Positions 24,593 to 32,593 of a stretch of DNA of 34,607 nucleotides are shown in pieces (positions within the stretch are counted from its first letter, which is position 1; every line of letters starts with the position of its first letter). The stretch spans positions 1-34,607 of the forward strand of contig CANCLQ010000014.1 of NCBI GenBank assembly GCA_947378845.1, given 5' to 3'. Under the pieces are notes generated by a model, which was not told where the DNA came from, did no database searches, and saw only the letters and a list, made by a program, of their open reading frames with translations. The stretch is from Opitutia bacterium. Lineage in GTDB: Bacteria > Verrucomicrobiota > Verrucomicrobiia > Opitutales > UBA953. The position numbers were made by a program, and so were the translations under genes.

Positions 24593-26602
24593 TTAGATTA
24601 ACTCCCTGAGCTTATTCAGCGAATCCAAGGCGGGTAGGCAGGTTTTACCCACGCAAACCTCATATCCTTTTACTGCACTGTCAGACTTAAGGAACACAGG
24701 TCGAAATGGTTTTTGATGGGCGGGTGTATCCGCATTTCCGTTGATAGCTTTTTGTAATTCATCGCACTCACGCGAGTGAGTAAACTTTATGCTCACATGT
24801 CCGGTCGCGGCTTGCGTTAAGCCTTGGAGCGCATGGGCAATGCCGCTTGGGACATTGCGAACGAGTCCGCTGTACGCGTACGAAAGTTCAGTGAATGCTT
24901 TGCCCCAAGATATGTCGTCGGTTAATACTTCAAGCGCAGATAAGGTATGGAGCAGCGAAGAATTTCCTGCCGGTACAGCATTATCGAACCAGTCTTTTTG
25001 GCGGACGGATAAATCGTCACGATTAGCTTCTACTAAAAAGTAGCCGACCGAATGAACGTCGCGAAATTGTTTTTCGATGCATTGCATAAGTTGCGTTGCA
25101 CGATCGAGGTGGGGTGCCTTGCCTTCTCCCCATTCAGCAGTAGCGGCGAGATGAACTTCGGCTTCGGCCAACCAAGCGTAGTCGTTGAGACAGCCACTGC
25201 CCGTGAAAGTACTTTTATAGCCGACTGATTTGAGTTGGATGGTGCCACTGGCTTCCTTCACGCAATTTTTCCAGAGCGACTGCTCGATGTTGGCGGCGAT
25301 TTTCCACCAGTCTTTTCGTCCAAAAATCCAACCGGCCTTGGCGAGATTTTTTGCGAGTAGCGCATTCCAGCTTAGGAGCGTCTTTTCATCACGCGTTGGT
25401 TGGATACGCTGGTTTCTGCGACTGAGTAATTGCGCGCGCTGTGGCTTGAGTGTTTCTCGGTCCGAGAACTTTCCACGTAATTTCAAAATATTTGACCCCT
25501 CAAAATTACCTTGATCGGTAATGCCGTAGGCAGCGGCGAAGGTGAAAGCTTTATCACCTAAGACTTCGACAATCTCTTTAGGTTTCCAAACGTAAGTGAG
25601 TCCTTCTTCGTGCTCAGTGTCGGCATCAATCGCCGCAGCAAAAAGCCCGTTCTCGATCGCCATTTCGCGTTGCAGCCATTCGATAGTTTCTTCGCAGATG
25701 CGTTGGTAGAGTGGATCGCGGTAGCGTGCCCACGCTTCGGCGTAAGTGCCAATGAGCTGCGCGTTATCATAAAGCATTTTTTCGAAATGCGGCACGGTCC
25801 AGTCGCGATCTACGCAGTAGCGGTGGAAGCCACCGCCGATTTGATCAAAGAGCCCGCCGCGAGCCATGGCGCCGAGTGTCACGGTGATTACAGCATCGAG
25901 ACGAGTAGCGAGGCTGCGGTTATTATCAACTGCGGCAGTGCCACGAACGGAGAGGAGAAAGTCGATAGTTGATGGCGAAGGGAATTTAGGTGCGGCACCG
26001 AAACCGCCGTGAGTATCGTCGTGATTTTCGCACAAGCGTTCGGCGGCTTTAATTAAATCCTCATGAGAGGGTAGCGTACCATCAGCGTCGGGTGCTTGAG
26101 TGAGGTGCGTCAGATTTTTGGCAATGGCATCGGCATTGGCGGCTAACTCGTTTTTGCTCGTATGATAAAAGTCGGCTACGCGCATCAGCAATTGAGGCCA
26201 TGGTACTTGGCCGTGACCGCGATCCTCGGGCGGGAAGTAAGTGCCGCCGAAGAATGGACGTCCGTCGGGAAGGCAGAAGCAATTGAGTGGCCAGCCGCCG
26301 TGACCTTGAATCATTTGCACCGCATCCATCATCAATTTGTCGACCTCTGGTTTTTCTTCGCGGTCGACCTTAATGCACACGAAGTGCTTATTCATTAACT
26401 CCGCTATCCATGGTTGGTCGAATGATTCACGTGCCATCACGTGGCACCAGTGGCAGGAAGAGTAACCAACGGACACGAGCACGGGCTTATCTTGAGCCTT
26501 AGCCGCGGCAAAAGCTTCAGGACACCAGGGCCACCAGTCGACTGGGTTGTCGGCGTGTTGTCGCAGGTAAAGGGAATGCTCGGATGAGAGGCGGTTAGGC
26601 AC
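24593..26602 (-). CDS. Thioredoxin-domain protein of the YyaL/SPATA20 (DUF255) family
   Basis: Two-domain protein of 669 residues, normal for the family. The N-terminal thioredoxin-like domain has the opening NRLSSEHSLYLRQHADNPVDW and the CHWCHVM motif (C50-C53), followed by FVCIKVDREEKPEVD and GHGGWPLNCFCLPDGRPFFGGTYFPPE. Residues from about 190 on form the alpha/alpha-barrel domain, with GGFGAAPKFPSP, FDQIGGGFHRYCVDRDWTVPHFEKMLYDNAQL and LLSWNALLAKNLAKAG, ending with VCVGKTCLPAL. The biochemical function of the family is not established; it resembles a thioredoxin joined to an epimerase or glycosidase-like barrel. The start is a GTG. Divergent from mutL across 117 bases. No Shine-Dalgarno site. 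Confidence 0.93.
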   Translation of the reverse strand: MPNRLSSEHSLYLRQHADNPVDWWPWCPEAFAAAKAQDKPVLVSVGYSSCHWCHVMARESFDQPWIAELMNKHFVCIKVDREEKPEVDKLMMDAVQMIQGHGGWPLNCFCLPDGRPFFGGTYFPPEDRGHGQVPWPQLLMRVADFYHTSKNELAANADAIAKNLTHLTQAPDADGTLPSHEDLIKAAERLCENHDDTHGGFGAAPKFPSPSTIDFLLSVRGTAAVDNNRSLATRLDAVITVTLGAMARGGLFDQIGGGFHRYCVDRDWTVPHFEKMLYDNAQLIGTYAEAWARYRDPLYQRICEETIEWLQREMAIENGLFAAAIDADTEHEEGLTYVWKPKEIVEVLGDKAFTFAAAYGITDQGNFEGSNILKLRGKFSDRETLKPQRAQLLSRRNQRIQPTRDEKTLLSWNALLAKNLAKAGWIFGRKDWWKIAANIEQSLWKNCVKEASGTIQLKSVGYKSTFTGSGCLNDYAWLAEAEVHLAATAEWGEGKAPHLDRATQLMQCIEKQFRDVHSVGYFLVEANRDDLSVRQKDWFDNAVPAGNSSLLHTLSALEVLTDDISWGKAFTELSYAYSGLVRNVPSGIAHALQGLTQAATGHVSIKFTHSRECDELQKAINGNADTPAHQKPFRPVFLKSDSAVKGYEVCVGKTCLPALDSLNKLRELI

Positions 26603-26719
26603 AGCGGTAGATTTACACAGTCCGTGCGGTGTGCAACCTCGACATTTTAAAGGCTTCGACTTGCAGGGAGGCGTGGGGTCGCCAAATCTCGTGGTCCGCC
26701 TCGCTGGGTGGATTGTTCG

Positions 26720-28450
26720 ATGTCTATTATCCGCTTACTCGCCCCTAATGTAGCCAATCAGATTGCGGCTGGTGAGGTCGTGGAAAGACCCGCCGCAGTG
26801 GTAAAGGAGTTATTAGAGAACTCCCTTGATGCGGGCGCGACTCGCGTGGTCATTGATTTCTCCCGCGGAGGAAAGGCTTATATTATTATTGAAGATGATG
26901 GTAAAGGAATGATCCCGGACGACGCGCTAATGAGTTTGGAGCGACACGCCACGAGTAAAATCAGCGCAGCCGCAGATTTGGATCGTATTAATACTTTTGG
27001 TTTTCGCGGTGAGGCTTTGCCTTCGATTGCGAGCGTGGCACGTTTCACTTTACAGACACGAGCCAAGGATGCAGCTAACGGCGTTGAAATTTTAGTGAAC
27101 GGCGGAAAAATTATTCATCAACGCGATCACGGAATGGCGGTGGGCACGCGTATTGAGGTATCTAATCTTTTTCACCCAGTGCCTGCGCGGCTTAAGTTTT
27201 TGAAGTCCGACGAAACTGAGGCCGCACATATTATTCGCCTGGTGCGACTCTATGCAGTGTCGCACCCGACTGTGGGCTTTTTATTGCGTGAAGATGGATG
27301 CGAGATTTTCCGCTCGCCTGGTAATGTGCCCGTGCTCGAGCGTGTGCGTGCTATTTGGGGTCGGCAGGTAGCCGACGAGGTTTCGTTGATGCCAGTGTTC
27401 GAGCGTTCAGGAATGCGACTCAGCGGACTGCTCGGTAAACCTGGTGTCAGTCGCGGCACTCGCCAAGATTTGGTCACAGTGGTCAATGGTCGCCCAGTCG
27501 ATAGCCGCACAATGGCTTTTGCGCTTACCGAAAGTTATCATACCTTGATTCCTAAGGGTCGGTATCCGTTGGTTTTCGCTTTTCTTGAAATCGATCCAGC
27601 CTGGGTGGATGTGAATGTGCATCCGGCAAAGCGTGAGGTGCGTTTTCGCGACGAAGCCAGAGTGCGAGGATTCATTATCGAATCGGTGTTATCTGTTTTA
27701 AGATCCAGTGGCGGGGATGGATTACCGACTCAAACAATCCCGTCGATTACTCCTATCGTAAGTGTGGCAGCGCCCGCTTCGGTTCCGGTTATAAATCCAG
27801 CGATGCCAACGCCTAGGGTGCCTACACCACAAGTAAGTGTGCCCGTAGCAGCAAACACTTCATCGCCTTCTCCCGTACGACTTGGCTGGCGATTACTTTC
27901 GCGTGTACGTGAAGAGAGAGCTGTATTTGAAACCCCAACAGGTCTGGCTATTTTAGATATCGGAGCGGCCCACCAACGTATTCTGTACGAATCGATTCTT
28001 AAACAGTTTTCGGACGGAACAGCCGTGAGTCAGCCGCTTTTATTGCCACTGAGTTTAGAATTAGAGCCTTTGCCTGCAGCTGTATTGAAGGAGCGAATGT
28101 CATTATTGGTTTCCGCAGGATTTTCTTTTGAAGAATACGGCAGAAATTTTTGGCGACTCGAGTCTTTACCGGCCTGGTTAAATCCCGCTGATGCGCTTAG
28201 CTTTATTCGTGATACATTAGCCGAGATGGCGCGTCGTGAAGGTGATTTCGGCCGACCTGCATTAGCATATGATGCATTAGCAAAACTCGCGATTCAGAAG
28301 GCCCGTCGCAAAGGTGATGCGTTTACCGATGCCGAGCTTTTGGAATTGCTGCAGGCGTTGTTTAAAACTTCGCAGCCATCCACGGATCCGCGAGGTCGTC
28401 GCACTTATATTGAGTGGACTGACGCTGATTTAGGTCGTCGCTTCGGTTAA
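26720..28450 (+). CDS. mutL: DNA mismatch repair protein MutL, apparently without endonuclease motifs
   Basis: Links mismatch recognition by MutS to downstream repair. I start at ATG 26720 (576 residues, MSIIRLLAPNVANQIAAGEVVERPA), the conserved MutL N-terminus; an in-frame GTG at 26708 is less likely. GHKL ATPase motifs are intact: catalytic E30 in VKELLENSLDAG, EDDGKGM at 58-64, and GFRGEALPSIASV from 94. A Pro/Ser/Val-rich linker covers about 330-385. The C-terminal dimerisation domain follows, but its endonuclease signatures are degenerate. DQHAAHERxLYE reads DIGAAHQRILYE at 413-424. The ACxxAI[KR]A region reads ALAKLAIQKA near 519-528. The CPHGRP motif reads DPRGRR at 556-561. Its stop overlaps that of uvrB. 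Confidence 0.95.
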   Translation: MSIIRLLAPNVANQIAAGEVVERPAAVVKELLENSLDAGATRVVIDFSRGGKAYIIIEDDGKGMIPDDALMSLERHATSKISAAADLDRINTFGFRGEALPSIASVARFTLQTRAKDAANGVEILVNGGKIIHQRDHGMAVGTRIEVSNLFHPVPARLKFLKSDETEAAHIIRLVRLYAVSHPTVGFLLREDGCEIFRSPGNVPVLERVRAIWGRQVADEVSLMPVFERSGMRLSGLLGKPGVSRGTRQDLVTVVNGRPVDSRTMAFALTESYHTLIPKGRYPLVFAFLEIDPAWVDVNVHPAKREVRFRDEARVRGFIIESVLSVLRSSGGDGLPTQTIPSITPIVSVAAPASVPVINPAMPTPRVPTPQVSVPVAANTSSPSPVRLGWRLLSRVREERAVFETPTGLAILDIGAAHQRILYESILKQFSDGTAVSQPLLLPLSLELEPLPAAVLKERMSLLVSAGFSFEEYGRNFWRLESLPAWLNPADALSFIRDTLAEMARREGDFGRPALAYDALAKLAIQKARRKGDAFTDAELLELLQALFKTSQPSTDPRGRRTYIEWTDADLGRRFG

Positions 28451-30435
28451 CGCCGTCGGCCGCGATTCCGCTTCGTTGCACTCGCAGGTTTTCCGCTACG
28501 GAGGGCTTCGATTTGGTCGCGAAGTTGTGCAGCCTTTTCAAATTGAAGTTCGTCGGCTGCTGAAAGCATTTCTGCTTCCATGTCTGCTAGCACCTGAGCG
28601 ACGTCGTGATCGCTCGTACCTTCGGCGACCGCAAGTACATCTTCTTCCTCATCAACCAGGCTTTCTTCGATAGCGCGAACAGTTGATTTAGGCGTGATGC
28701 CGTGTTTGAGGTTGTAGGCCGCCTGTCGTTTGCGTCGGTCACCGCATATTGCAAGAGTCCGCGTGAGCGATTTCGTCATCACGTCAGCGTAGAGAATGAC
28801 TTTTCCGTCCACGTGACGGGCGGCACGACCAGAGGTTTGAATGAGGCTGGTTTCACTGCGCAAGAAGCCTTCTTTATCGGCGTCGAGGATTCCGACTAAA
28901 GCCACTTCAGGTAAGTCGAGTCCTTCGCGTAATAAATTTACGCCCACGAGCACATCGAATTTTCCAGCACGCAAGCGACGCAGAATTTCAACGCGTTCAA
29001 TGGCGTCGATGTCGGAATGCAAATATTCCACTTTCAATCCGTGTTCACGCATGAAGTTAGAGAGATCCTCTGACATTCGCTTAGTGAGTGTGGTGACTAA
29101 GGTTCGCCAGCCGCGAGCGGCGACTTGTTTAGCTTCGCCGATAATATCTTCGACCTGACCTTTAATAGGTCGGACTTCCATGACTGGATCCAGGAGTCCA
29201 GTTGGACGAATCACTTGCTCAGCAATCACGCTAGAAACTTTATATTCATGAGCCGCAGGTGTGGCTGAGACGTAAACCGTTTGACCCGAGATTTCGTCGA
29301 ACTCCTGAGGCATCAGCGGACGATTTTCTAAGGCCGAAGGCAGACGAAAACCGAAGTCGACCAGCTTTTCTTTACGAGCACGGTCCCCGTGGTACATGCC
29401 TCCGATTTGTGAAACTGAAACGTGGCTTTCGTCGATGAAGATGAGTCGGTCCTTAGGGAAAAAATCTAAGAGGCAATGTGGGCGCTCGCCTTTGGTGCGG
29501 CCCGACATGTGCATCGAGTAATTTTCGATACCTGAGCAGAAGCCTGTTTCGCGCAGCATTTCCAAATCATGTTCTACGCGCATGCGAATGCGTTGGGCTT
29601 CGACGAGTCGATTGGCTTTTTCGAATTCTTGAACACGAACTTCGAGTTCGGCACGAATGGAGTCGGCGGCGGTCTTCACGCGTGCAGCGGAAGTCACATA
29701 TTGATTCGCAGGATAGAGGTCGAAGTGGTCTAAAGCTTTGCCGGCCTTCACAGTGAGCGGATCCAGTTCACGAATATTCTCCAACGTATCGCCCCAGAAT
29801 TCTAACCGAATGGCGGTTTCCATATAGGCTGGCCAGATGTCGATGGTTTCGCCGCGAGCACGGAAATTACAGCGTTCTAAAATGGCGTCGTTACGTGTGT
29901 ATTGATTCGCCACCAAACGCGTGAGTAATTCATCGCGTTTGATGACAAGTCCGCGCTTCAACGGAATCATGAGCGCGAGAAAATCTTCAGGTGAACCTAA
30001 TCCGTAAATGCAGGAGACGGAAGCAATGACGATAACATCGCGACGAGAGAGTAGGGCGCTGCTCGCGCTGATACGGAGTCGTTCGATATCTTCATTAATT
30101 GCCGAGTCTTTCTCGATAAAAGTATCGGTCGATGGCACGTAAGCCTCGGGCTGATAGTAATCGTAGTAACTAACGAAATACTCGACGGCGTTCTCAGGAA
30201 AAAAGTTTTTGAATTCGGAATAAAGTTGGGCCGCGAGGGTTTTATTATGCGAAATGATAAGCGCCGGACGCTGCTGACGGGCGATGAGGTTCGCCATCGT
30301 GAATGTCTTACCCGAGCCCGTGACGCCGAGAAGCGTTTGACGCATATTTCCAGCGCGGATGGAAGCATCCAGAGCCTCAATCGCTGTGGGTTGATCGCCT
30401 GTGGGAACGTAATCTGACTTTAAGCGAAACTCCAT
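28447..30435 (-). CDS. uvrB: Excinuclease ABC subunit B
   Basis: Damage-verifying helicase-like subunit of nucleotide excision repair, loaded by UvrA and recruiting UvrC. It has 662 residues from the ATG at 30435 (MEFRLKSDYVPTGDQPTAIEAL, the standard N-terminus). A GTG two codons upstream at 30441 would abut the preceding stop and is possible. Walker A GVTGSGKT lies at 37-44. The damage-probing beta-hairpin region is YYDYYQPEAYVPSTDTFIEKD, residues 90-110. LIFIDESHVSVSQIGGMY carries Walker B, QTSGRAARH is motif VI, and the C-terminal UVR motif is ELQFEKAAQLRDQIEAL. It is the last gene of a minus-strand unit nadE-glcD-HAD-uvrB. It meets mutL tail to tail, both stops sharing TTAA. Confidence 0.97.
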   Translation of the reverse strand: MEFRLKSDYVPTGDQPTAIEALDASIRAGNMRQTLLGVTGSGKTFTMANLIARQQRPALIISHNKTLAAQLYSEFKNFFPENAVEYFVSYYDYYQPEAYVPSTDTFIEKDSAINEDIERLRISASSALLSRRDVIVIASVSCIYGLGSPEDFLALMIPLKRGLVIKRDELLTRLVANQYTRNDAILERCNFRARGETIDIWPAYMETAIRLEFWGDTLENIRELDPLTVKAGKALDHFDLYPANQYVTSAARVKTAADSIRAELEVRVQEFEKANRLVEAQRIRMRVEHDLEMLRETGFCSGIENYSMHMSGRTKGERPHCLLDFFPKDRLIFIDESHVSVSQIGGMYHGDRARKEKLVDFGFRLPSALENRPLMPQEFDEISGQTVYVSATPAAHEYKVSSVIAEQVIRPTGLLDPVMEVRPIKGQVEDIIGEAKQVAARGWRTLVTTLTKRMSEDLSNFMREHGLKVEYLHSDIDAIERVEILRRLRAGKFDVLVGVNLLREGLDLPEVALVGILDADKEGFLRSETSLIQTSGRAARHVDGKVILYADVMTKSLTRTLAICGDRRKRQAAYNLKHGITPKSTVRAIEESLVDEEEDVLAVAEGTSDHDVAQVLADMEAEMLSAADELQFEKAAQLRDQIEALRSGKPASATKRNRGRRR

Positions 30436-30441
30436 CGTCAC

Positions 30442-31107
30442 TTAATCCAATCGACCGCGTGCGAGCCACTGCGGATCCACTTCGGAAAGGTTATTTACGA
30501 TGCGATGGGCATTCTGTGGAACCAGGGCTTCGCGGGGGTGAGTTGTGGCAAGGGCGATGGTGATAAATCCGCCGGCGAGACCTGCTTGAAGTCCGGAGAA
30601 TGAATCTTCGAAGACGAATGAGCGACTTGGGTCACCGCCAGCGAGAGCGCATGCCTTAAGAAAGACTTCTGGGTCAGGTTTACCGCGACTAACATCTTCA
30701 CTTGCGACGGCACCTTGAAAAAGATGACCGAGGTCAAACAGCTCAAACGCCAATGCGAGATTGGCTTTATGCGTGGAGGTGCCGATGACGCATGGAATAC
30801 CGAGTTGATTTAGTTGCGTGGTGAGTTCTTTTGCGCCGGGAAGTAAGCGAATATGTCCTTGGCGTGCGATGACTCGATAGTTCGCCTCCTTTTGTTGGGA
30901 CAGTCTTCGAATCTCCGCCGGATCTTTAGACCAGCCTAAGATTTCCGGAATGATGATTTCGTTACGCTTGCCGAAGCCGCGTTTAAAATGGTCGGGCGGT
31001 AATGGCAGGTTTTCTTCGCGAGCGAGGGTTTGCCAGGAGCGTTCGTGGGCGACGGACGAGTCGATGACGACTCCATCCCAATCAAAGACGGCGACAGTGC
31101 GGGACAT
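30442..31107 (-). CDS. HAD-superfamily phosphatase (CbbY / beta-phosphoglucomutase-like subfamily IA)
   Basis: Small-molecule phosphatase or phosphomutase of 221 residues with the four HAD motifs. Motif I is FDWDGVV with nucleophile D9 and acid/base D11; motif II is VIGTST near 108-112; motif III is K143 in GKPDPEVFLKA; motif IV is VFEDSFSGLQAG with E167 and D168. The cap lies between motifs I and II (about 16-85), with RGFGKRNE at 43-50. Substrate cannot be read from sequence; phosphoglycolate, sugar phosphates and glycerol phosphate are all possible. It starts two bases after the glcD-like stop, and uvrB follows with no gap, so it is firmly in this operon. Its place next to a GlcD-type oxidase makes phosphoglycolate worth testing, but this is inference. 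Confidence 0.85.
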   Translation of the reverse strand: MSRTVAVFDWDGVVIDSSVAHERSWQTLAREENLPLPPDHFKRGFGKRNEIIIPEILGWSKDPAEIRRLSQQKEANYRVIARQGHIRLLPGAKELTTQLNQLGIPCVIGTSTHKANLALAFELFDLGHLFQGAVASEDVSRGKPDPEVFLKACALAGGDPSRSFVFEDSFSGLQAGLAGGFITIALATTHPREALVPQNAHRIVNNLSEVDPQWLARGRLD

Positions 31108-31109
31108 AA

Positions 31110-32573
31110 TTAATGTTTATCCCAAGCGAGAGTGACTTTGACGGGGCGGTGCTCCCAGACATTCAGCGGGTCAAAGATTTGGCCGGGAGCTAAAATATTA
31201 TTCGGATCGAGCGCCTTTTTAACTGCGAGCATCGCTTTGATTTCTGATGGCGAGTGTTGCAGTCGCAGGAAAGGAGATTTAGCGATGCCGATGCCGTGTT
31301 CGCCGGTGATAGCACCACCCAGTTCGACTACTTTTTTCATCACTTCATGAATTGCGGCTTCGGCTTTCTTGCAGTGCTCAGGATTATCACGGTCATACAT
31401 GATATGAACGTGGAAGTTGCCGTCGGCTGCGTGTCCAAAGGTCGGCGTTGCCAAACCGATGCGATCGCGAATTTCGCGAGTATATTTGATCAGCGGTACG
31501 TAGCTGTGGAAAGGCACGACGATGTCTTCGTTTAATTTGGCATTACCCAGTGAGTACATCGCTTGTGAGCATGTACGGCGAATATCCCAGAGCGATTCGG
31601 CTTCCGCTTCGTTATCGGTTTCGCGATACGCCACAGCATAGGTCTTGATCCATTCGCGAATCTTTTGTGCGTCTTCGGCTAACACGGAAGGGTGGCCATC
31701 GATTTCGACCAATAGAATGGAGTGGGTTTCCTTGTTGCCCTTTAATTCATCGGTCGAAAAGACGCGACTGCCGCGACGTTTTTCAGCGGCTTCGACTGTT
31801 TGAGTATCGAGAAATTCAAATACTGCAGGATTCACGCGCGAACCCATGAGTTTTGCGGCCGCCTCAAGTGCGATTTCATCCGTGCGACAGGCCAGCAGGA
31901 ACGTGCGGCGTGCAAGTGGCTTATTAACGAGTTTGATTACAGCCTTGGTGATGACACCAAGTGTTCCTTCGGAGCCAATCCACAGGTCGCGTAAATTAAT
32001 TCCGCTGACAAACTTTCGGAGTGGAGCGCCCCAGCGAACTTTTTCACCGGTCGGTAAAAAACCTTCGAGGGCGTAAACGTGATCGCGCACTACACCATAT
32101 TTCGCGGCGCGAAGTCCACCTGCGTTCGTGGCGATATTACCGCCGATACTGCAGTATTTTAATGATGATGGGTCAGGCGGGAAAAATAATCCATGTGGAG
32201 CGGCGAGCTCATTAATTTTCGCAGTGATGGCTCCAGGTTGGACGGTCGCCATTGCGGACACTGGATCGATTTCGATTTTATCCCAGTGGTCGAGGTGAAT
32301 GACCCAGCCACCGTGAATCGGAGAACTTGCGCCCGTGTTGCCGGTGCCACGACCGCGAACGGTAACAGGCACACGATGTTGATTCGCTAATTTTAAAACT
32401 GTACCAATGTCGTCTTCCACGCCGGGGCGAATGACCGCCTCGGGCATGAAAGAAAGTCGCATGTTATCGAATGACGCAGCGAAGCACGTAGCCTCATCGG
32501 TCTTCACTTTCTCGGGGCCTAATGCAGCGAGAAGTGCTTTGGTTGCTTCGGGATGAGTTTGGACGGGTTTCAT
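31110..32573 (-). CDS. FAD-linked 2-hydroxyacid dehydrogenase, GlcD / D-lactate dehydrogenase type
   Basis: FAD enzyme of the PCMH-type family oxidising a 2-hydroxyacid such as glycolate or D-lactate. It has 487 residues from the ATG at 32573. The reading frame extends a further 25 codons upstream into nadE, but the conserved protein begins here and this start leaves a normal 20-base gap. FAD-binding motifs: VTVRGRGTGNTGASSP from 70, PPDPSSLKYCSIGGNIATNAGG at 132-153 (two adjoining pieces) and GSEGTLGVITKA. The C-terminal FAD-oxidase domain has FGHAADGNFHVHIM and GAITGEHGIGIAK. No glcE or glcF (FeS) subunits lie nearby, so it may act alone or with unlinked partners. Second gene of the nadE operon. 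Confidence 0.88.
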   Translation of the reverse strand: MKPVQTHPEATKALLAALGPEKVKTDEATCFAASFDNMRLSFMPEAVIRPGVEDDIGTVLKLANQHRVPVTVRGRGTGNTGASSPIHGGWVIHLDHWDKIEIDPVSAMATVQPGAITAKINELAAPHGLFFPPDPSSLKYCSIGGNIATNAGGLRAAKYGVVRDHVYALEGFLPTGEKVRWGAPLRKFVSGINLRDLWIGSEGTLGVITKAVIKLVNKPLARRTFLLACRTDEIALEAAAKLMGSRVNPAVFEFLDTQTVEAAEKRRGSRVFSTDELKGNKETHSILLVEIDGHPSVLAEDAQKIREWIKTYAVAYRETDNEAEAESLWDIRRTCSQAMYSLGNAKLNEDIVVPFHSYVPLIKYTREIRDRIGLATPTFGHAADGNFHVHIMYDRDNPEHCKKAEAAIHEVMKKVVELGGAITGEHGIGIAKSPFLRLQHSPSEIKAMLAVKKALDPNNILAPGQIFDPLNVWEHRPVKVTLAWDKH

Positions 32574-32593
32574 CACCCCGCCATCAAGCACGA

